NCBI RefSeq assembly: GCF_009828025.1
Contig: NZ_WTYA01000008.1
Location: forward strand, 62,001-126,000
Length of the DNA: 64,000 nucleotides
DNA from: Qipengyuania algicida
Lineage (GTDB): Bacteria > Pseudomonadota > Alphaproteobacteria > Sphingomonadales > Sphingomonadaceae
Reading direction: 5' to 3'
This document shows, piece by piece, positions 1 to 9,399 of this stretch. The notes beneath the pieces are model-generated. The model was not told where the DNA came from, made no database searches, and was given only the letters and a program-made list of their open reading frames with translations. Position 1 is the stretch's first letter; each line of letters starts with the position of its first letter. The position numbers were made by a program, and so were the translations under genes.

Positions 1-279
1 GAAAAGCACTATTTCGCCCGCGCTGGGCAAATGCGCGATATAGCGCTGGTAATACCACTGCGTCTGTTCCGCCTCGCTCGGCTTGGACAGCGCCACCACG
101 CGGCACTGGCGCGGGTTGAGCACGTGGCGCACCGCAGAGATCGCCCCGCCCTTGCCCGCCGTGTCGCGCCCTTCGAACAGCACCACGATACGCTGCCCGG
201 TGGCCGCCGCCCAGCGCGCCATCCCGACCAGCTCCTGCTGCATCGGCTCCAGCGCTTCCTCATAGGCTTTGCGTTTCAT
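1..279 (-). CDS. ppk2: Polyphosphate kinase 2 family protein (PPK2), N-terminal part, truncated by window edge
   Basis: Only the first 93 codons are present; the frame is open from an ATG at 279 down to base 1. A GGAAGGAG ribosome site lies about 7 nt upstream. The Walker A stretch [16 protein letters not shown] and the downstream [12 protein letters not shown] stretch are typical of PPK2. These cytoplasmic enzymes transfer phosphate between polyphosphate and nucleotides, many of them favouring nucleotide synthesis. The nucleotide preference (ADP, GDP or NMP) cannot be judged from this part. It is divergent from the phenylalanine hydroxylase gene across 62 bp, so the two promoters must be packed together. 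Confidence 0.85.
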   Translation of the reverse strand, partial: MKRKAYEEALEPMQQELVGMARWAAATGQRIVVLFEGRDTAGKGGAISAVRHVLNPRQCRVVALSKPSEAEQTQWYYQRYIAHLPSAGEIVLF

Positions 280-341
280 TCCGCACTCCTTCCGCGCGTT
301 TGTCATGCCTCGTGCTAGGTGCTAATCCATCAGACAACATT

Positions 342-1280
342 ATGGCTACACAACTCGATATCGAAACCGATTTTACCCGCCTTCCGGAAATGCCGGAGGA
401 CGTGTTCACCGCGCCCTTGAAAAAGCCCGCCCATGTGGGTGAGGACTGGCTCGAACCGAAGCAGACCGACTATGGCGCCGAAGACGATGCGATCTGGAAC
501 GATCTGTTCGCGCGCCAGATGGAGGTGCTGCCCGGCCGCGCCGCGTCGAGCTTCATGGCCGGCTTGCAGAAGCTCAACCTCAATCGCGGGGGCGTGCCTG
601 AATTCGGCAAACTGTCGGAAGACCTGTCGGCGCTGACCGGGTGGAGCGTAGTCCCGGTGCCGATGCTGATCCCCGATCACGTGTTCTTCTGGCACTTGGC
701 CAACCGGCGTTTTCCGGCGGGCAATTTCATCCGCACGCGGGAAACCTTTGACTACATCCAGGAACCCGACGTGTTCCACGATGTGTTCGGCCATGTGCCG
801 ATGCTGACCGATCCGGTCTATGCCGATTACATGCAGGAATATGGCCGCGCCGGGTGGAAGGCGATGCGCTACAACCGGCTGAAGGCGTTGGGCGCGCTCT
901 ACTGGTATACGGTCGAATTCGGGCTGATCCAGGAGGCGGGCGGGATCAAGGCCTATGGTGCCGGCATCCTGTCAGGCCCGACCGAGATCGTCTTCGCGAC
1001 CGAAGCGAAGAGCCCCAACCGCATCATGCTCAACGTCGACCGGGTGATGCGCACCGATTACGTGATCAGCGATCTGCAGCCGACGTATTTCGTGATTCAG
1101 AGTTTCGAGGATCTCTATCACCAGACGGTCGAGCGCAATTTCGACCGGCTCTACCCCAGCCTCTCGCCATCCTTCACCTATGCCAACAGCGCGGTGATCG
1201 ATGTCGACGATGTGCTTCACCGGGGCACGCAGGAATATCTCCTGCGCGGTGGGCGCGGGAGCGGCGCGAAGCCGGTCTGA
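342..1280 (+). CDS. phhA: Phenylalanine 4-monooxygenase
   Basis: A 312-aa pterin- and iron-dependent aromatic amino acid hydroxylase that converts phenylalanine to tyrosine in the cytoplasm, the entry step of phenylalanine catabolism. The facial triad is visible: His146 and His151 in FHDVFGHVPML and Glu192 in YTVEFGLI. The length matches the short bacterial single-domain form, which lacks the ACT regulatory domain of animal enzymes. I chose the ATG at 342 because the protein then begins MATQLDIETDF as a plausible N-terminus; an in-frame TTG at 300 would add 14 unlikely residues. No strong ribosome site is visible. A clear hairpin terminator follows the stop codon. Confidence 0.93.
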   Translation: MATQLDIETDFTRLPEMPEDVFTAPLKKPAHVGEDWLEPKQTDYGAEDDAIWNDLFARQMEVLPGRAASSFMAGLQKLNLNRGGVPEFGKLSEDLSALTGWSVVPVPMLIPDHVFFWHLANRRFPAGNFIRTRETFDYIQEPDVFHDVFGHVPMLTDPVYADYMQEYGRAGWKAMRYNRLKALGALYWYTVEFGLIQEAGGIKAYGAGILSGPTEIVFATEAKSPNRIMLNVDRVMRTDYVISDLQPTYFVIQSFEDLYHQTVERNFDRLYPSLSPSFTYANSAVIDVDDVLHRGTQEYLLRGGRGSGAKPV

Positions 1281-1303
1281 AGCCGCACCACCTATGCAAC
1301 GGG

Positions 1304-1337
1304 AAAGGCGGCCCCGGATCGTTCCGGAGCCGCCTTT
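1304..1337. terminator. Bidirectional hairpin terminator
   Basis: Inverted repeat AAAGGCGGCCCCGGA / TCCGGAGCCGCCTTT with a short loop and one mismatch. It has A-rich sequence on one side and T-rich sequence on the other, so it can end the hydroxylase transcript and the convergent small lipoprotein transcript. Confidence 0.75.
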
Positions 1338-1366
1338 CCTTTACTGCTCGGCAGTGTGAAGCGCGA

Positions 1367-1630
1367 TCAATGCCCGTTGGCGTTGTCCGCTGCTTCACCC
1401 TGCTTTTCCATCGCATCGGCCTTGTCTTCGGCCTTCTTGGTCATCGCGTCGGCCTGATCGTCGGTGATCTTGCCTTGCGCTTCCATTGTTTCGGCCTTGT
1501 CGTTCACGGCTTCAGCGTGCTGTTCGCCCGCGTCTTCCATCGCGTTTTCCTTGGGCCCGTCACAAGCGGCTACGCCAAGGCTGAGGCCTGTCGCGCACAA
1601 TGCCAGCATGAATTTCTTGGTCGTGTTCAT
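1367..1630 (-). CDS. Small lipoprotein, charged helical, function unknown
   Basis: An 87-aa protein with a Lys-bearing N-terminus, a hydrophobic segment and a lipobox GVAAC, so Cys23 is the predicted lipidated residue. The mature part is Ala, Glu, Asp and Lys rich (AEDKADAMEKQGEAADNANGH at the end) and looks like a continuous, possibly coiled-coil, helix. I chose the ATG at 1630 because it follows a strong AAGGGGA site and starts directly at the signal sequence. Composition resembles small entericidin-like or Lpp-like envelope lipoproteins, but I do not recognise a named family. It is convergent with phhA. Confidence 0.7.
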   Translation of the reverse strand: MNTTKKFMLALCATGLSLGVAACDGPKENAMEDAGEQHAEAVNDKAETMEAQGKITDDQADAMTKKAEDKADAMEKQGEAADNANGH

Positions 1631-1689
1631 CAATTTTCCCCTTCTAGTAAAACCGTTATCAGGCACGCCTCGCGCCCCTGAAATTGTTG

Positions 1690-1962
1690 TCAGGACCGGT
1701 GTTCGGCTGAGCTGGTTATGAGATCGCTAGCGAGATTGACGATTATGATCGCCAGTGCTGCGCCGAGGCATCCCCAGATCAATTCGATCGCACTGGCCCC
1801 GTAAGGCAGCAAGTCCGGTCCGGCTCTGGTTGCGGCAAAAAGCGCTCCGGCAATTCCGGCGAAAACGTTGATCGTGCCACCGAACACATCGTCACGGCCG
1901 AGCAGGAAGGCTCCAAGCCAACCCAGTATCGCGCCGATGATAATGACCAGTGCCAGTCCCAT
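1690..1962 (-). CDS. GlsB/YeaQ/YmgE-type small membrane protein
   Basis: A 90-aa protein with three hydrophobic segments and glycine-rich turns (IIIGAILGWLGAFLLGR, then an INVFAGIAGALFA stretch, then a C-terminal helix). This is the layout of the transglycosylase-associated / YeaQ membrane family found in stress regulons; no enzymatic activity is established. The ATG at 1962 is preceded by GGAGAG, whereas longer in-frame starts add a non-hydrophobic tail. The gene lies about 80 bp downstream of uppP on the same strand. Confidence 0.7.
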   Translation of the reverse strand: MGLALVIIIGAILGWLGAFLLGRDDVFGGTINVFAGIAGALFAATRAGPDLLPYGASAIELIWGCLGAALAIIIVNLASDLITSSAEHRS

Positions 1963-2043
1963 GCTCTCTCCACACGCGCTATCGCGCCGCAAGAGAGACA
2001 AGTGTTGTCCCGGCAATATGTTCCCCGAAGTTTACCTCTGCGC

Positions 2044-2856
2044 TCAGCGCAACGTCAGCCAGACCACTGCTGCTGTACCGATCACGATTCGGTACCAGGC
2101 GAAGGGGGAGAACCCGTGGCGACTGATATACGTCACGAATGCCCGGATGACCGCCAGCGCGACCACGAAGGCCACGACGAAGCCGATGCCGATCAGGCCC
2201 CAGCCAACCGTCAGGCTGCCGCTGGCAAGCTCGGTGCGGTGGTCCCACATTTGCAGCACGGTGGCGCCGATCATCGTCGGGATGGCGAGGAAAAAGCTGA
2301 ACTCCGCCGCCGCACGCCGTTCGACCCCCATTGCCAAGGCGCCCATGATCGTCGCGCCTGAGCGGCTGACACCGGGAATCATCGCAAGGCACTGGATTAC
2401 CCCGATGCCGAAGGCGGTCCGCACCGGAATTTGCCCGATACCCGTGGGTGGGCCCGGCTTGGCGTATTTCTCGATCACGAGGATCGCGACCCCGCCCAGC
2501 ACCAGCGCGAACCCGACCGGATAGGGACTTTCGAGCAATGCATCGATCTGGCTCTTGAGCAGCACGCCGAGCACGGCGGCAGGAATGAAGGCGACCAGAA
2601 TGTTTAGGACGAACCGCAGGCTGGTCGGATCGCGGCTGAACAGTCCAGTCACCACCGCCCAGATCGTGCGCCAGTACAGCACCACCACCGCCAGGATCGC
2701 GCCCAGCTGGATAACGATGTTGAACACCTCCCAAGTCTTGGCGTCATAGCCGAACAGTTCGCTGGCCAGGATCAGGTGCCCGGTCGAGGAAACGGGAAGG
2801 AATTCGGTGACCCCCTCGACAATGCCGAGCAGGATGGCGGTGAGCGTCAGGTCCAT
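2044..2856 (-). CDS. uppP: Undecaprenyl-diphosphatase
   Basis: A 270-aa integral membrane phosphatase that recycles undecaprenyl pyrophosphate to the monophosphate carrier needed for peptidoglycan and glycan export. Both family signatures are present: EGVTEFLPVSSTGHL near the N-terminus and PGVSRSGATI in the C-terminal half, with about eight hydrophobic segments. Overexpression of this family causes bacitracin resistance, hence the older name bacA. The start is the ATG at 2856, which follows AAGGGGG by about 6 nt. It is on the same strand as, and 81 bp downstream of, an MsbA-like exporter. Confidence 0.95.
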   Translation of the reverse strand: MDLTLTAILLGIVEGVTEFLPVSSTGHLILASELFGYDAKTWEVFNIVIQLGAILAVVVLYWRTIWAVVTGLFSRDPTSLRFVLNILVAFIPAAVLGVLLKSQIDALLESPYPVGFALVLGGVAILVIEKYAKPGPPTGIGQIPVRTAFGIGVIQCLAMIPGVSRSGATIMGALAMGVERRAAAEFSFFLAIPTMIGATVLQMWDHRTELASGSLTVGWGLIGIGFVVAFVVALAVIRAFVTYISRHGFSPFAWYRIVIGTAAVVWLTLR

Positions 2857-2937
2857 TGCGCCCCCTTGGCGCATGGGTCATCCAAGTCAAGCCACCAGCC
2901 GTCATCCCGTCGCAAAAGGCGCGCGGTTGCAGGCGGT

Positions 2938-4773
2938 TTAGCCGGGCGCCAGCCCGAATTGCAGCGACGCCAGGCGTGCATAGAGCCCGCTGCCTGCCGA
3001 CAGCTGCTGATGCGTGCCCTGTTCGACGATCATCCCGTCATCCATTACCACGATCCGGTCTGCCGACCGCACCGTCGCCAGCCGGTGTGCAATGACCAGC
3101 GTGGTACGATTTTCCATAAGCCGCTCAAGTGCCTCCTGCACCAGCCGCTCGCCTTCGGCATCGAGCGCGCTGGTGGCCTCGTCCAGCAGCAGGATCGGCT
3201 TGTCGCGCAGCAAGGCGCGGGCGATAGCGATGCGCTGCTGCTGACCGCCCGAAAGCCGCGTTCCGTCCTCGCCGAGGAAGGTATCGAGCCCTTGCGGCAG
3301 CGCTTTCAGGAAATCGGCGGCATTGGCTGCACGCGCCGCCTCCCAGATCTCCTCGTCGCTCGCATCCCATTGGCCATAGCGCAGATTGTCGCGCGCATTG
3401 GCGCTGAACAGCACCCCTTCCTGAGGGACGAAGGCAAAGCGGTCGCGAATATCGGCCGGGTCTGCACCGGTCAGCGGTACGCCATCGAGACGGATACTGC
3501 CCGCCTGTGGATCATAGAAACGCTCGGCAAGCTGGAAGATGGTCGATTTGCCAGCTCCAGAAGGTCCGACGATGGCAACCGTTTCGCCCGGCTGCACCTC
3601 AAGGCTGAAATCACGCAGCGCTGCGGCTTCGGGGCGAGTGGGATAGCGGAAGGTGACGTTGCGGAACGACAGGCTGCCCCGCGCGGGGACCGGCAGCGCC
3701 TGCGGCCGTTCGGGGGCCGCAATTCCGGGGCGTTCGTCGAGCAGCTCGGCCAGCCTCGTCGATGCACCGGCAGCACGCAGCAAGTCGCCGAACACCTCGG
3801 TCAGGGCGCCCAGCGATCCGGCTGCGATCAGACCGGCAAAGACAAAGGCGCCGATGGTACCGCCGGTAATCAGGCCTTCGGACACCATCACCGCCCCGCG
3901 CCACAGCAAAGCGGTAATCGATCCGAAGATCGCAGTCATCAAAATGGTGGTAAGCACGGCGCGGATAACAATGCGGGTCTTGGCCACGGCAAAGGTCCGT
4001 TCCACCGCATCGCCGAAGCGCGCGGCTTCGCGCTCCTGCTGGTTGAAGGCCTGGACGATCTTCATCGCCGAAAGCACTTCGGTGGTCATCGCGCCAACGT
4101 CGGCGATACGATCCTGACTCGTGCGACTGATCGTCTTGATCCGCCGCCCGAACACAGCGATCGGCACGATCACCAGCGGCAGGGCGACCAACAACCAGAT
4201 TGCGAGTTCGGGTGCGAGCCAGAACAGATAGCCAATGCTGAGAACGGCCATGATCACGTTGCGCAAGGCAATCGAGATGGTGCTGCCCACGACCTGGTCG
4301 ATAATCGCGGTATCCGCCGTCATCCGCGAGGCAATCTCCTTGGGGCTGTTTTCCTCAAAGAATGCCGGCGACAGGCGCAAGAGGTTGCGCTGAACGCCCC
4401 GGCGGATATCGGCAACGATGCGTTCGCCGAGCCAGCTGACGAAATAGAAACGCGTGCCCGTCCCGATGGCCAGCACCGCGACGAGCAGCAGCAGATAGCG
4501 GAACCAGCGGCCGATATCCTCGGCCCCGCTACCGGCGGCGCCAAATCCACGATCGATGATCAAACGTAGCGCGGAAGGCAAAGCCAGCGAGGTGATGACC
4601 GCGGTCAGCAGCAGCGCGATGGCGGCTATCGTCAGTTGCAGCGGATACGCACGCGCCGCGTCAAAGATCATTCCCAGAGGTTTGAGCGAGCGCGACTTGG
4701 GCGGTTCTCCGGGAATTTTCCCGCGACGGCGGCGACCGCGCGGCTCCTCGGAGGCGTTTTCTTGGCCTTCCAT
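2938..4773 (-). CDS. ABC exporter with fused membrane and ATPase domains (MsbA-like)
   Basis: A 611-aa half-transporter. After a basic, Arg-rich N-terminal tail of about 35 residues come six membrane segments (roughly residues 45-320), then a nucleotide-binding domain. Walker A is GPSGAGKST near residue 404, the signature LSGGQQQRIAIARAL near 508, and Walker B ILLLDEATSALD near 529, followed by the H-loop IAHRL. These proteins work as homodimers in the inner membrane. The sequence fits the MsbA / multidrug-lipid exporter group, but the substrate cannot be assigned. I chose the ATG at 4773; 13 further residues are possible upstream. Confidence 0.88.
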   Translation of the reverse strand: MEGQENASEEPRGRRRRGKIPGEPPKSRSLKPLGMIFDAARAYPLQLTIAAIALLLTAVITSLALPSALRLIIDRGFGAAGSGAEDIGRWFRYLLLLVAVLAIGTGTRFYFVSWLGERIVADIRRGVQRNLLRLSPAFFEENSPKEIASRMTADTAIIDQVVGSTISIALRNVIMAVLSIGYLFWLAPELAIWLLVALPLVIVPIAVFGRRIKTISRTSQDRIADVGAMTTEVLSAMKIVQAFNQQEREAARFGDAVERTFAVAKTRIVIRAVLTTILMTAIFGSITALLWRGAVMVSEGLITGGTIGAFVFAGLIAAGSLGALTEVFGDLLRAAGASTRLAELLDERPGIAAPERPQALPVPARGSLSFRNVTFRYPTRPEAAALRDFSLEVQPGETVAIVGPSGAGKSTIFQLAERFYDPQAGSIRLDGVPLTGADPADIRDRFAFVPQEGVLFSANARDNLRYGQWDASDEEIWEAARAANAADFLKALPQGLDTFLGEDGTRLSGGQQQRIAIARALLRDKPILLLDEATSALDAEGERLVQEALERLMENRTTLVIAHRLATVRSADRIVVMDDGMIVEQGTHQQLSAGSGLYARLASLQFGLAPG

Positions 4774-4834
4774 GGGCAACCGCCTAGTCCGCTTATCCGT
4801 GAAAATCCACAATCGCGTTAGCCAGATTTATGCA

Positions 4835-4849
4835 TTGTGCGTTGCACAA
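4835..4849. promoter_or_regulatory. Perfect palindrome in the phaZ / exporter divergent promoter region
   Basis: TTGTGC-GTT-GCACAA is a perfect 6-bp inverted repeat with a 3-nt spacer, 69 bp before the phaZ start. Its core TGC-N3-GCA resembles the TGC/GCA palindromes described for PhaR regulators of PHB genes in alphaproteobacteria. Assignment to PhaR is inference. Confidence 0.35.
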
Positions 4850-4917
4850 GGGGCAAGAAAGGCCCACCTTGGAGCTATACATCACTCCGGAACCGGGGTC
4901 GCAGCAAGGGAATTTTC

Positions 4918-6153
4918 GTGCTTTATCAATTCCATGAATTGCAGAAAAGCTGGCTGAGCGGGGCCAGCGCCCTGGCATCGATCGGCGCCGAAATGTTTAC
5001 GAACCCGGCCTTGCCGATGGGTTATACCGGGATTGGCCCGGTCGCCGCCAGTGCATTGGAAGTGTTCGCCCATGCCACCGCGCCGCGCGGCAAGCCCGAA
5101 TTCGGCATCGATAACGTCACTGTCGGCGCTACGCAGCAGCCGGTGACCGAAGCCGTTGTCCTCAACAAGCCGTTCGGCGATCTGCGCCGCTTCAGCCATC
5201 CCGGCCTTGCCGACGATGCGCCGCGCCTTCTGATCGTCGCACCGATGAGCGGGCATTACGCAACGCTGCTGCGCGGAACGGTCGAACGGATGCTGGAAAA
5301 CAGCGTCGTCTATATCACCGACTGGGCCGATGCGAAGCGCGTGCCCTTGTCGGAAGGGCGCTTCGACCTCGACGACTACATCGATTACGTGATCGACTTC
5401 CTCGACCATATTCATGGCGAGGCCGATGGTGCCGGGGTCCACGCGATGGCGGTGTGCCAGCCTTCGGTCCCGGTGTTCGCCGCGACCGCGATCATGAACG
5501 CCAACAACCACCCCGCCGCGCCCAAGACGCTGACGATGATGGGCGGCCCGATCGACACGCGCAAATCGCCGACCTCGGTCAACGATCTGGCAATGGATCG
5601 GCCGATCGAATGGTTTCGCCAGTCGGTTATCGCGACCGTGCCGGTGCAATATCACGGTGCCGGGCGAAAGGTGTATCCCGGTTTCCTCCAGCTCGCCGGG
5701 TTCATGAGCATGAATCTGGGCAACCATTTGATGAGCCATTACGAGATGTTCAAACATCTCACCGTCGGCGAGCAGGAAGAGGCGCAGGCGACCAAGGATT
5801 TCTATGAGGAGTATCGTTCGGTCTGCGACATGACCGCCGAATTCTATCTCCAGACGGTGGAAGAGGTGTTTCAGAAGCATTCGTTGCCCAGCGGCACGCT
5901 CACCCATCGGGGCGAGAAGGTCGATCTGGGCACGGTTACCAGCACCGCGCTGCTGGCGGTCGAGGGCGAACGCGACGACATCTCCGGCATCGGCCAGACC
6001 AGGGCTGCGCTCGAACTGACGCCCAACCTGCCCGAGAAGAAGAAGCGCTATTACCTCGTCGAAGGCGCAGGCCATTACGGCATTTTCAACGGCAGCCGCT
6101 GGCGCACGAAGATCGCCCCGGTGGTCGAGGAATTCATGGCCGCGCACGGCTGA
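4918..6153 (+). CDS. phaZ: Intracellular polyhydroxybutyrate depolymerase (PhaZ)
   Basis: A 411-aa protein without a signal peptide, matching intracellular depolymerases that mobilise native PHB granules. The nucleophile motif is AVCQPSVP with Cys180; a Cys in place of the usual lipase-box Ser is the known hallmark of the Ralstonia eutropha PhaZ1 type. The C-terminal EGAGHYGIFNG supplies the likely catalytic His. The start is a GTG at 4918, chosen because AAGGGA sits 6 nt upstream and the protein then begins with the conserved LYQFHELQKSWL stretch. It is divergent from the MsbA-like exporter. PHB synthesis genes are not adjacent, although phaB occurs near 28 kb. Confidence 0.93.
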   Translation: MLYQFHELQKSWLSGASALASIGAEMFTNPALPMGYTGIGPVAASALEVFAHATAPRGKPEFGIDNVTVGATQQPVTEAVVLNKPFGDLRRFSHPGLADDAPRLLIVAPMSGHYATLLRGTVERMLENSVVYITDWADAKRVPLSEGRFDLDDYIDYVIDFLDHIHGEADGAGVHAMAVCQPSVPVFAATAIMNANNHPAAPKTLTMMGGPIDTRKSPTSVNDLAMDRPIEWFRQSVIATVPVQYHGAGRKVYPGFLQLAGFMSMNLGNHLMSHYEMFKHLTVGEQEEAQATKDFYEEYRSVCDMTAEFYLQTVEEVFQKHSLPSGTLTHRGEKVDLGTVTSTALLAVEGERDDISGIGQTRAALELTPNLPEKKKRYYLVEGAGHYGIFNGSRWRTKIAPVVEEFMAAHG

Positions 6154-6254
6154 CCCCCGCGTCGGCGGCGGTGTCAGGGAATTCGCGCGAAATCGGAACG
6201 GACAGGTGGCAGCACGGGTTTGGAAACCATACCCTGACTGGAGTTCCTGTCCCG

Positions 6255-7619
6255 ATGATTACGACACATAATCCCGCAACCGGCGAGACGCTGGCCGAAT
6301 ACGCCGAACTGACCGCCGACGAGATCGAACAGCGCCTCGCCAAGGCTGCCCAAGCTTTCGCCGAGTGGCGCAATTCTTCGATCGACGAACGCACCGGCCT
6401 GCTCGAAAAACTGGCCGAAACCTATGGGGCAAACGAAGAGAAGCTCGCAGAAATGGCCGCGCGCGAAATGGGCAAGACCATTGCCTCCTCCCGCGCGGAA
6501 GTGAGCAAATGCGCCAGCCTGTTCCGCCATCTCGCACAGGAAGGCCCGGCCATGCTGGAGCCGGAATTGTGGGCGCTGGGCGAGGGCAAGAGCGCTGAAG
6601 GGCGCTGGCTGCCGCATGGCCCGGTGCTCGCGGTGATGCCGTGGAATTTCCCCTATTGGCAGGTCGTGCGCTTTCTCGCGCCCGCTATCCTGGCCGGGAA
6701 TGTCGGCCTGCTGAAACACGCCAGCATCGTTCAGGGCACCGCCGCGCTGATGGAAGAAATGATGATCGAGGCCGGCGCACCTGCGGGTCTGTTCCAGAAC
6801 CTGTGCATCCGATCGGGCGCGGTCAATGCGATCATCGACGATGACCGTGTGGTCGCCGTCACGCTGACCGGCAGCGAAGGCGCGGGCAAGGCCGTGGCGC
6901 AGCGCGCGGGGATGAACCTGAAAAAGGTCGTCCTCGAACTCGGCGGGTCGGACCCCTTCGTCGTGATGCCCAGCGCCGATATGGACAAGGCGGTCGAGCA
7001 GGCGGTCACCGCGCGCATCCAGAACACCGGCCAGTCCTGCATCTGCGGCAAGCGGATGATCGTCCATACGGATGTCTATGACGATTTCCTGGACCGCTAT
7101 TCAACCGCGATGCAAGCCGTGGTCGCAGGCGATCCCTTCGATGATGCAACCGATATGGGCCCGCTCTCCAGCATGGAGCAACGCGACACCGTGCTGAGCC
7201 AGCTGGCGAAGGCACAGGACGAAGGCGCCAAGCTGATGGGCGGCGACGTGCCCGATGGACCGGGGGCCTATATCACCGCCGGAATCCTGACCGAGGTGCC
7301 ACTCGACAGCGAAACCGCGCAGGAGGAAATCTTCGGCCCGATCGCGCAGGTTTATCGCGCGGCGGACATCGACGAGGCGATCGCCATCGCCAATGCGATC
7401 CCCTTTGGCCTTGGCTCATCGGTGTGGACCAATGACAAGGGCGAGGAGGAACGCTTCATCCGCGATATCGAGGCCGGAATGACGGCGATCAACCAGTTCC
7501 TCGCCAGCGCGCCAGAGGCACCGTTCGGCGGGATCAAGAAATCGGGCCACGGGCGCGAGCTGTCGCACCACGGCCTGCACGAATTCATGAATTTGAAGAC
7601 GGTGATGCGCCCCGCCTGA
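6255..7619 (+). CDS. NAD(P)-dependent aldehyde dehydrogenase, succinate-semialdehyde-dehydrogenase-like
   Basis: A 454-aa ALDH superfamily enzyme. The catalytic Cys262 lies in NTGQSCICGKR and the general base Glu228 in VLELGGSDPF; the nucleotide-fold TGSEGAGKAV and the C-terminal PFGGIKKSGHGRE motif are intact. The overall pattern (MPWNFPYWQ, short N-terminus, about 455 residues) is closest to the GabD/Sad semialdehyde group, so oxidation of succinate semialdehyde to succinate is likely but not proven. It lies 101 bp downstream of phaZ on the same strand. The ATG at 6255 is preceded by GGAG; an upstream in-frame start would add a non-homologous tail. A strong terminator follows. Confidence 0.88.
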   Translation: MITTHNPATGETLAEYAELTADEIEQRLAKAAQAFAEWRNSSIDERTGLLEKLAETYGANEEKLAEMAAREMGKTIASSRAEVSKCASLFRHLAQEGPAMLEPELWALGEGKSAEGRWLPHGPVLAVMPWNFPYWQVVRFLAPAILAGNVGLLKHASIVQGTAALMEEMMIEAGAPAGLFQNLCIRSGAVNAIIDDDRVVAVTLTGSEGAGKAVAQRAGMNLKKVVLELGGSDPFVVMPSADMDKAVEQAVTARIQNTGQSCICGKRMIVHTDVYDDFLDRYSTAMQAVVAGDPFDDATDMGPLSSMEQRDTVLSQLAKAQDEGAKLMGGDVPDGPGAYITAGILTEVPLDSETAQEEIFGPIAQVYRAADIDEAIAIANAIPFGLGSSVWTNDKGEEERFIRDIEAGMTAINQFLASAPEAPFGGIKKSGHGRELSHHGLHEFMNLKTVMRPA

Positions 7620-7650
7620 GTAGGCTGCCGGTCAAACGCCCGAACAACGC

Positions 7651-7688
7651 AAAAGGGGCGCGCATCCCGATCGATGCGCGCCCCTTTC
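7651..7688. terminator. Bidirectional terminator
   Basis: AAAGGGGCGCGCATC pairs perfectly with GATGCGCGCCCCTTT (15 bp stem, short loop), with A-rich and T-containing flanks. It sits between the convergent aldehyde dehydrogenase and thiolase genes. Confidence 0.85.
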
Positions 7689-7715
7689 CTATGGGGCCAA
7701 TGCCGTTTGGAAAAA

Positions 7716-8897
7716 TCAGAAGATTTCGAACAATCCGGCTGCGCCCATGCCGCCGCCGACACACATGGTGACGACGCCGTATTTCGCCCCGCGACGCTTG
7801 CCTTCGAGCAGCACATGACCGGTGCAGCGCGCGCCCGTCATGCCATAGGGGTGGCCGATCGAAATCGAGCCGCCGTTGACGTTGAGCAAACCGCCCGGAA
7901 TTCCCAGCTTGTCGCGGCAGTAGATCACCTGCACGGCGAAAGCCTCGTTCAGCTCCCAGATGCCGATATCGTCGACCTTCAGCCCGAACCGCTTGAGCAG
8001 CTTGGGGATGGCGAAGACCGGGCCGATGCCCATTTCGTCAGGCTCTGTGCCCGCCACAGCCATGCCGACATAGCGGCCCAGCGGTTGCAGCCCGCGCTGT
8101 TCGGCGACCTTGGCTTCCATCAGCACACTGGCCGATGAACCGTCGGACAACTGGCTGGCGTTGCCCGCGGTGATGGTGGTGGGATCGCCCATCACCGGCT
8201 TCAGGCTGGCAAGTCCTTCGAGCGTGGTCGAGGGGCGGTTGCCTTCATCCTTGGCAATGGTGATTTCGACGTCGGAAATCTCGCCGGTTTCCTTGTCCTG
8301 CACCTTGTGCGTGGTGGTCACGGGTACGATTTCGTCGTCGAACAACCCGGCTTCCTGCGCCGCGGCGGTGCGCTGCTGGCTCGAAAGCGCGTATTCGTCC
8401 TGCGCTTCGCGGCTGATGCCGTAACGCTGGGCGACCGTTTCGGCGGTCTGCAGCATCGGCATGTAGATTGCGCCATGCATCGCGATCAGCTCAGGATCGG
8501 GCATCACGCGCATTTCCTTGGTCTGCACGAGGCTGATCGATTCCTGCCCGCCGGCAGCGACGATATCCATCCGGTCGGTGATGATCTGCTTGGCCGCGGT
8601 GGCGATGCTCATCAGACCCGACGAACACTGGCGGTCCAAGGTCATGCCGCTGGTGCCGATCGGGCATCCCGCACGCAGCGCGACCTGGCGGGCGAGGTTG
8701 CCCGCCTGCGTGCCTTGCTGGAGCGCGCTGCCCCACAGCACGTCATCGACCTCGCCGGGTTCGATCCCGGCGCGCTCCATCGCGGGCTTGAGGGAATAGG
8801 AGCCGAGCGTCGGCCCCTTGGTGTCGTTGAACCCGCCCTTGTAAGCGCGACCGATGGCGGTGCGGGCGGTTGAGACGATGACTGCATCGCGAGACAT
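7716..8897 (-). CDS. Thiolase (acetyl-CoA C-acyltransferase)
   Basis: A 393-aa thiolase with the full catalytic set: nucleophile Cys91 in DRQCSSGL, His349 in [14 protein letters not shown], and Cys379 in [11 protein letters not shown]. It either condenses two acyl-CoA units or cleaves 3-ketoacyl-CoA in beta-oxidation; the sequence looks more like a degradative acyl-CoA thiolase than a biosynthetic PhaA, but specificity cannot be fixed by eye. The ATG follows AAGGAA. It lies 52 bp downstream of a MaoC hydratase on the same strand, so the two probably act on consecutive acyl-CoA intermediates. Confidence 0.92.
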   Translation of the reverse strand: MSRDAVIVSTARTAIGRAYKGGFNDTKGPTLGSYSLKPAMERAGIEPGEVDDVLWGSALQQGTQAGNLARQVALRAGCPIGTSGMTLDRQCSSGLMSIATAAKQIITDRMDIVAAGGQESISLVQTKEMRVMPDPELIAMHGAIYMPMLQTAETVAQRYGISREAQDEYALSSQQRTAAAQEAGLFDDEIVPVTTTHKVQDKETGEISDVEITIAKDEGNRPSTTLEGLASLKPVMGDPTTITAGNASQLSDGSSASVLMEAKVAEQRGLQPLGRYVGMAVAGTEPDEMGIGPVFAIPKLLKRFGLKVDDIGIWELNEAFAVQVIYCRDKLGIPGGLLNVNGGSISIGHPYGMTGARCTGHVLLEGKRRGAKYGVVTMCVGGGMGAAGLFEIF

Positions 8898-8949
8898 GGG
8901 TAATTCCTTGATTGGTTGGTTGGTCCGGTCCCTTGGGGAGGAGTGCCGG

Positions 8950-9399
8950 TCAGACGAAGAACTGCATGATCCATTCAGTGATCAAGGCGGGTTTGTCCTC
9001 GCCCTCGATCTCGATCGTGATCTCATGCGTCTGCTGCCACTGGCCGGGCCGTTTCTCGACCAGCTCGAGCAGTTTCCAGTGCCCGCGAATGCGCTTGCCG
9101 GACTTCACCGGCGCGATAAACCGCGTCTTGTTGCCGCCGTAGTTGACGCCCATCTTGACGCCATCGACTTTCGGCAGGTCCGAATTGGCCGACAGATAGG
9201 GGATCATCGACAGCGTGAGGAAACCATGCGCGATGGTGCCGCCGAAAGGCGTCATCTTGGCCTTTGCCTCGTCGATATGGATGAACTGGTGATCGCCGGT
9301 CGCATCGGCGAACATGTTGATGCGGTCCTGGCTCATCTCGACCCATTCGCTGGTGCCGAGATGTTCGCCGACTTTGGCTTCGAGTTCCTGTGGGGTCAT
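8950..9399 (-). CDS. MaoC-like (R)-specific enoyl-CoA hydratase
   Basis: A 149-aa single hot-dog domain protein. The hydratase-2 catalytic pair is visible as Asp32 and His37 in [12 protein letters not shown], followed by the characteristic [10 protein letters not shown]. Such enzymes hydrate trans-2-enoyl-CoA to (R)-3-hydroxyacyl-CoA, and PhaJ members feed PHA synthesis. It is the first gene of a likely two-gene unit with the downstream thiolase. A GAGAGAG-type ribosome site precedes the ATG at 9399; a longer frame upstream encodes a basic tail that I reject. Confidence 0.88.
   Translation of the reverse strand: MTPQELEAKVGEHLGTSEWVEMSQDRINMFADATGDHQFIHIDEAKAKMTPFGGTIAHGFLTLSMIPYLSANSDLPKVDGVKMGVNYGGNKTRFIAPVKSGKRIRGHWKLLELVEKRPGQWQQTHEITIEIEGEDKPALITEWIMQFFV

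Noticed and set aside
2776-4569. A 597-codon plus-strand frame
   Set aside because: It is antisense to the ABC exporter, rich in Arg, Gln, His and Gly, with no domain.
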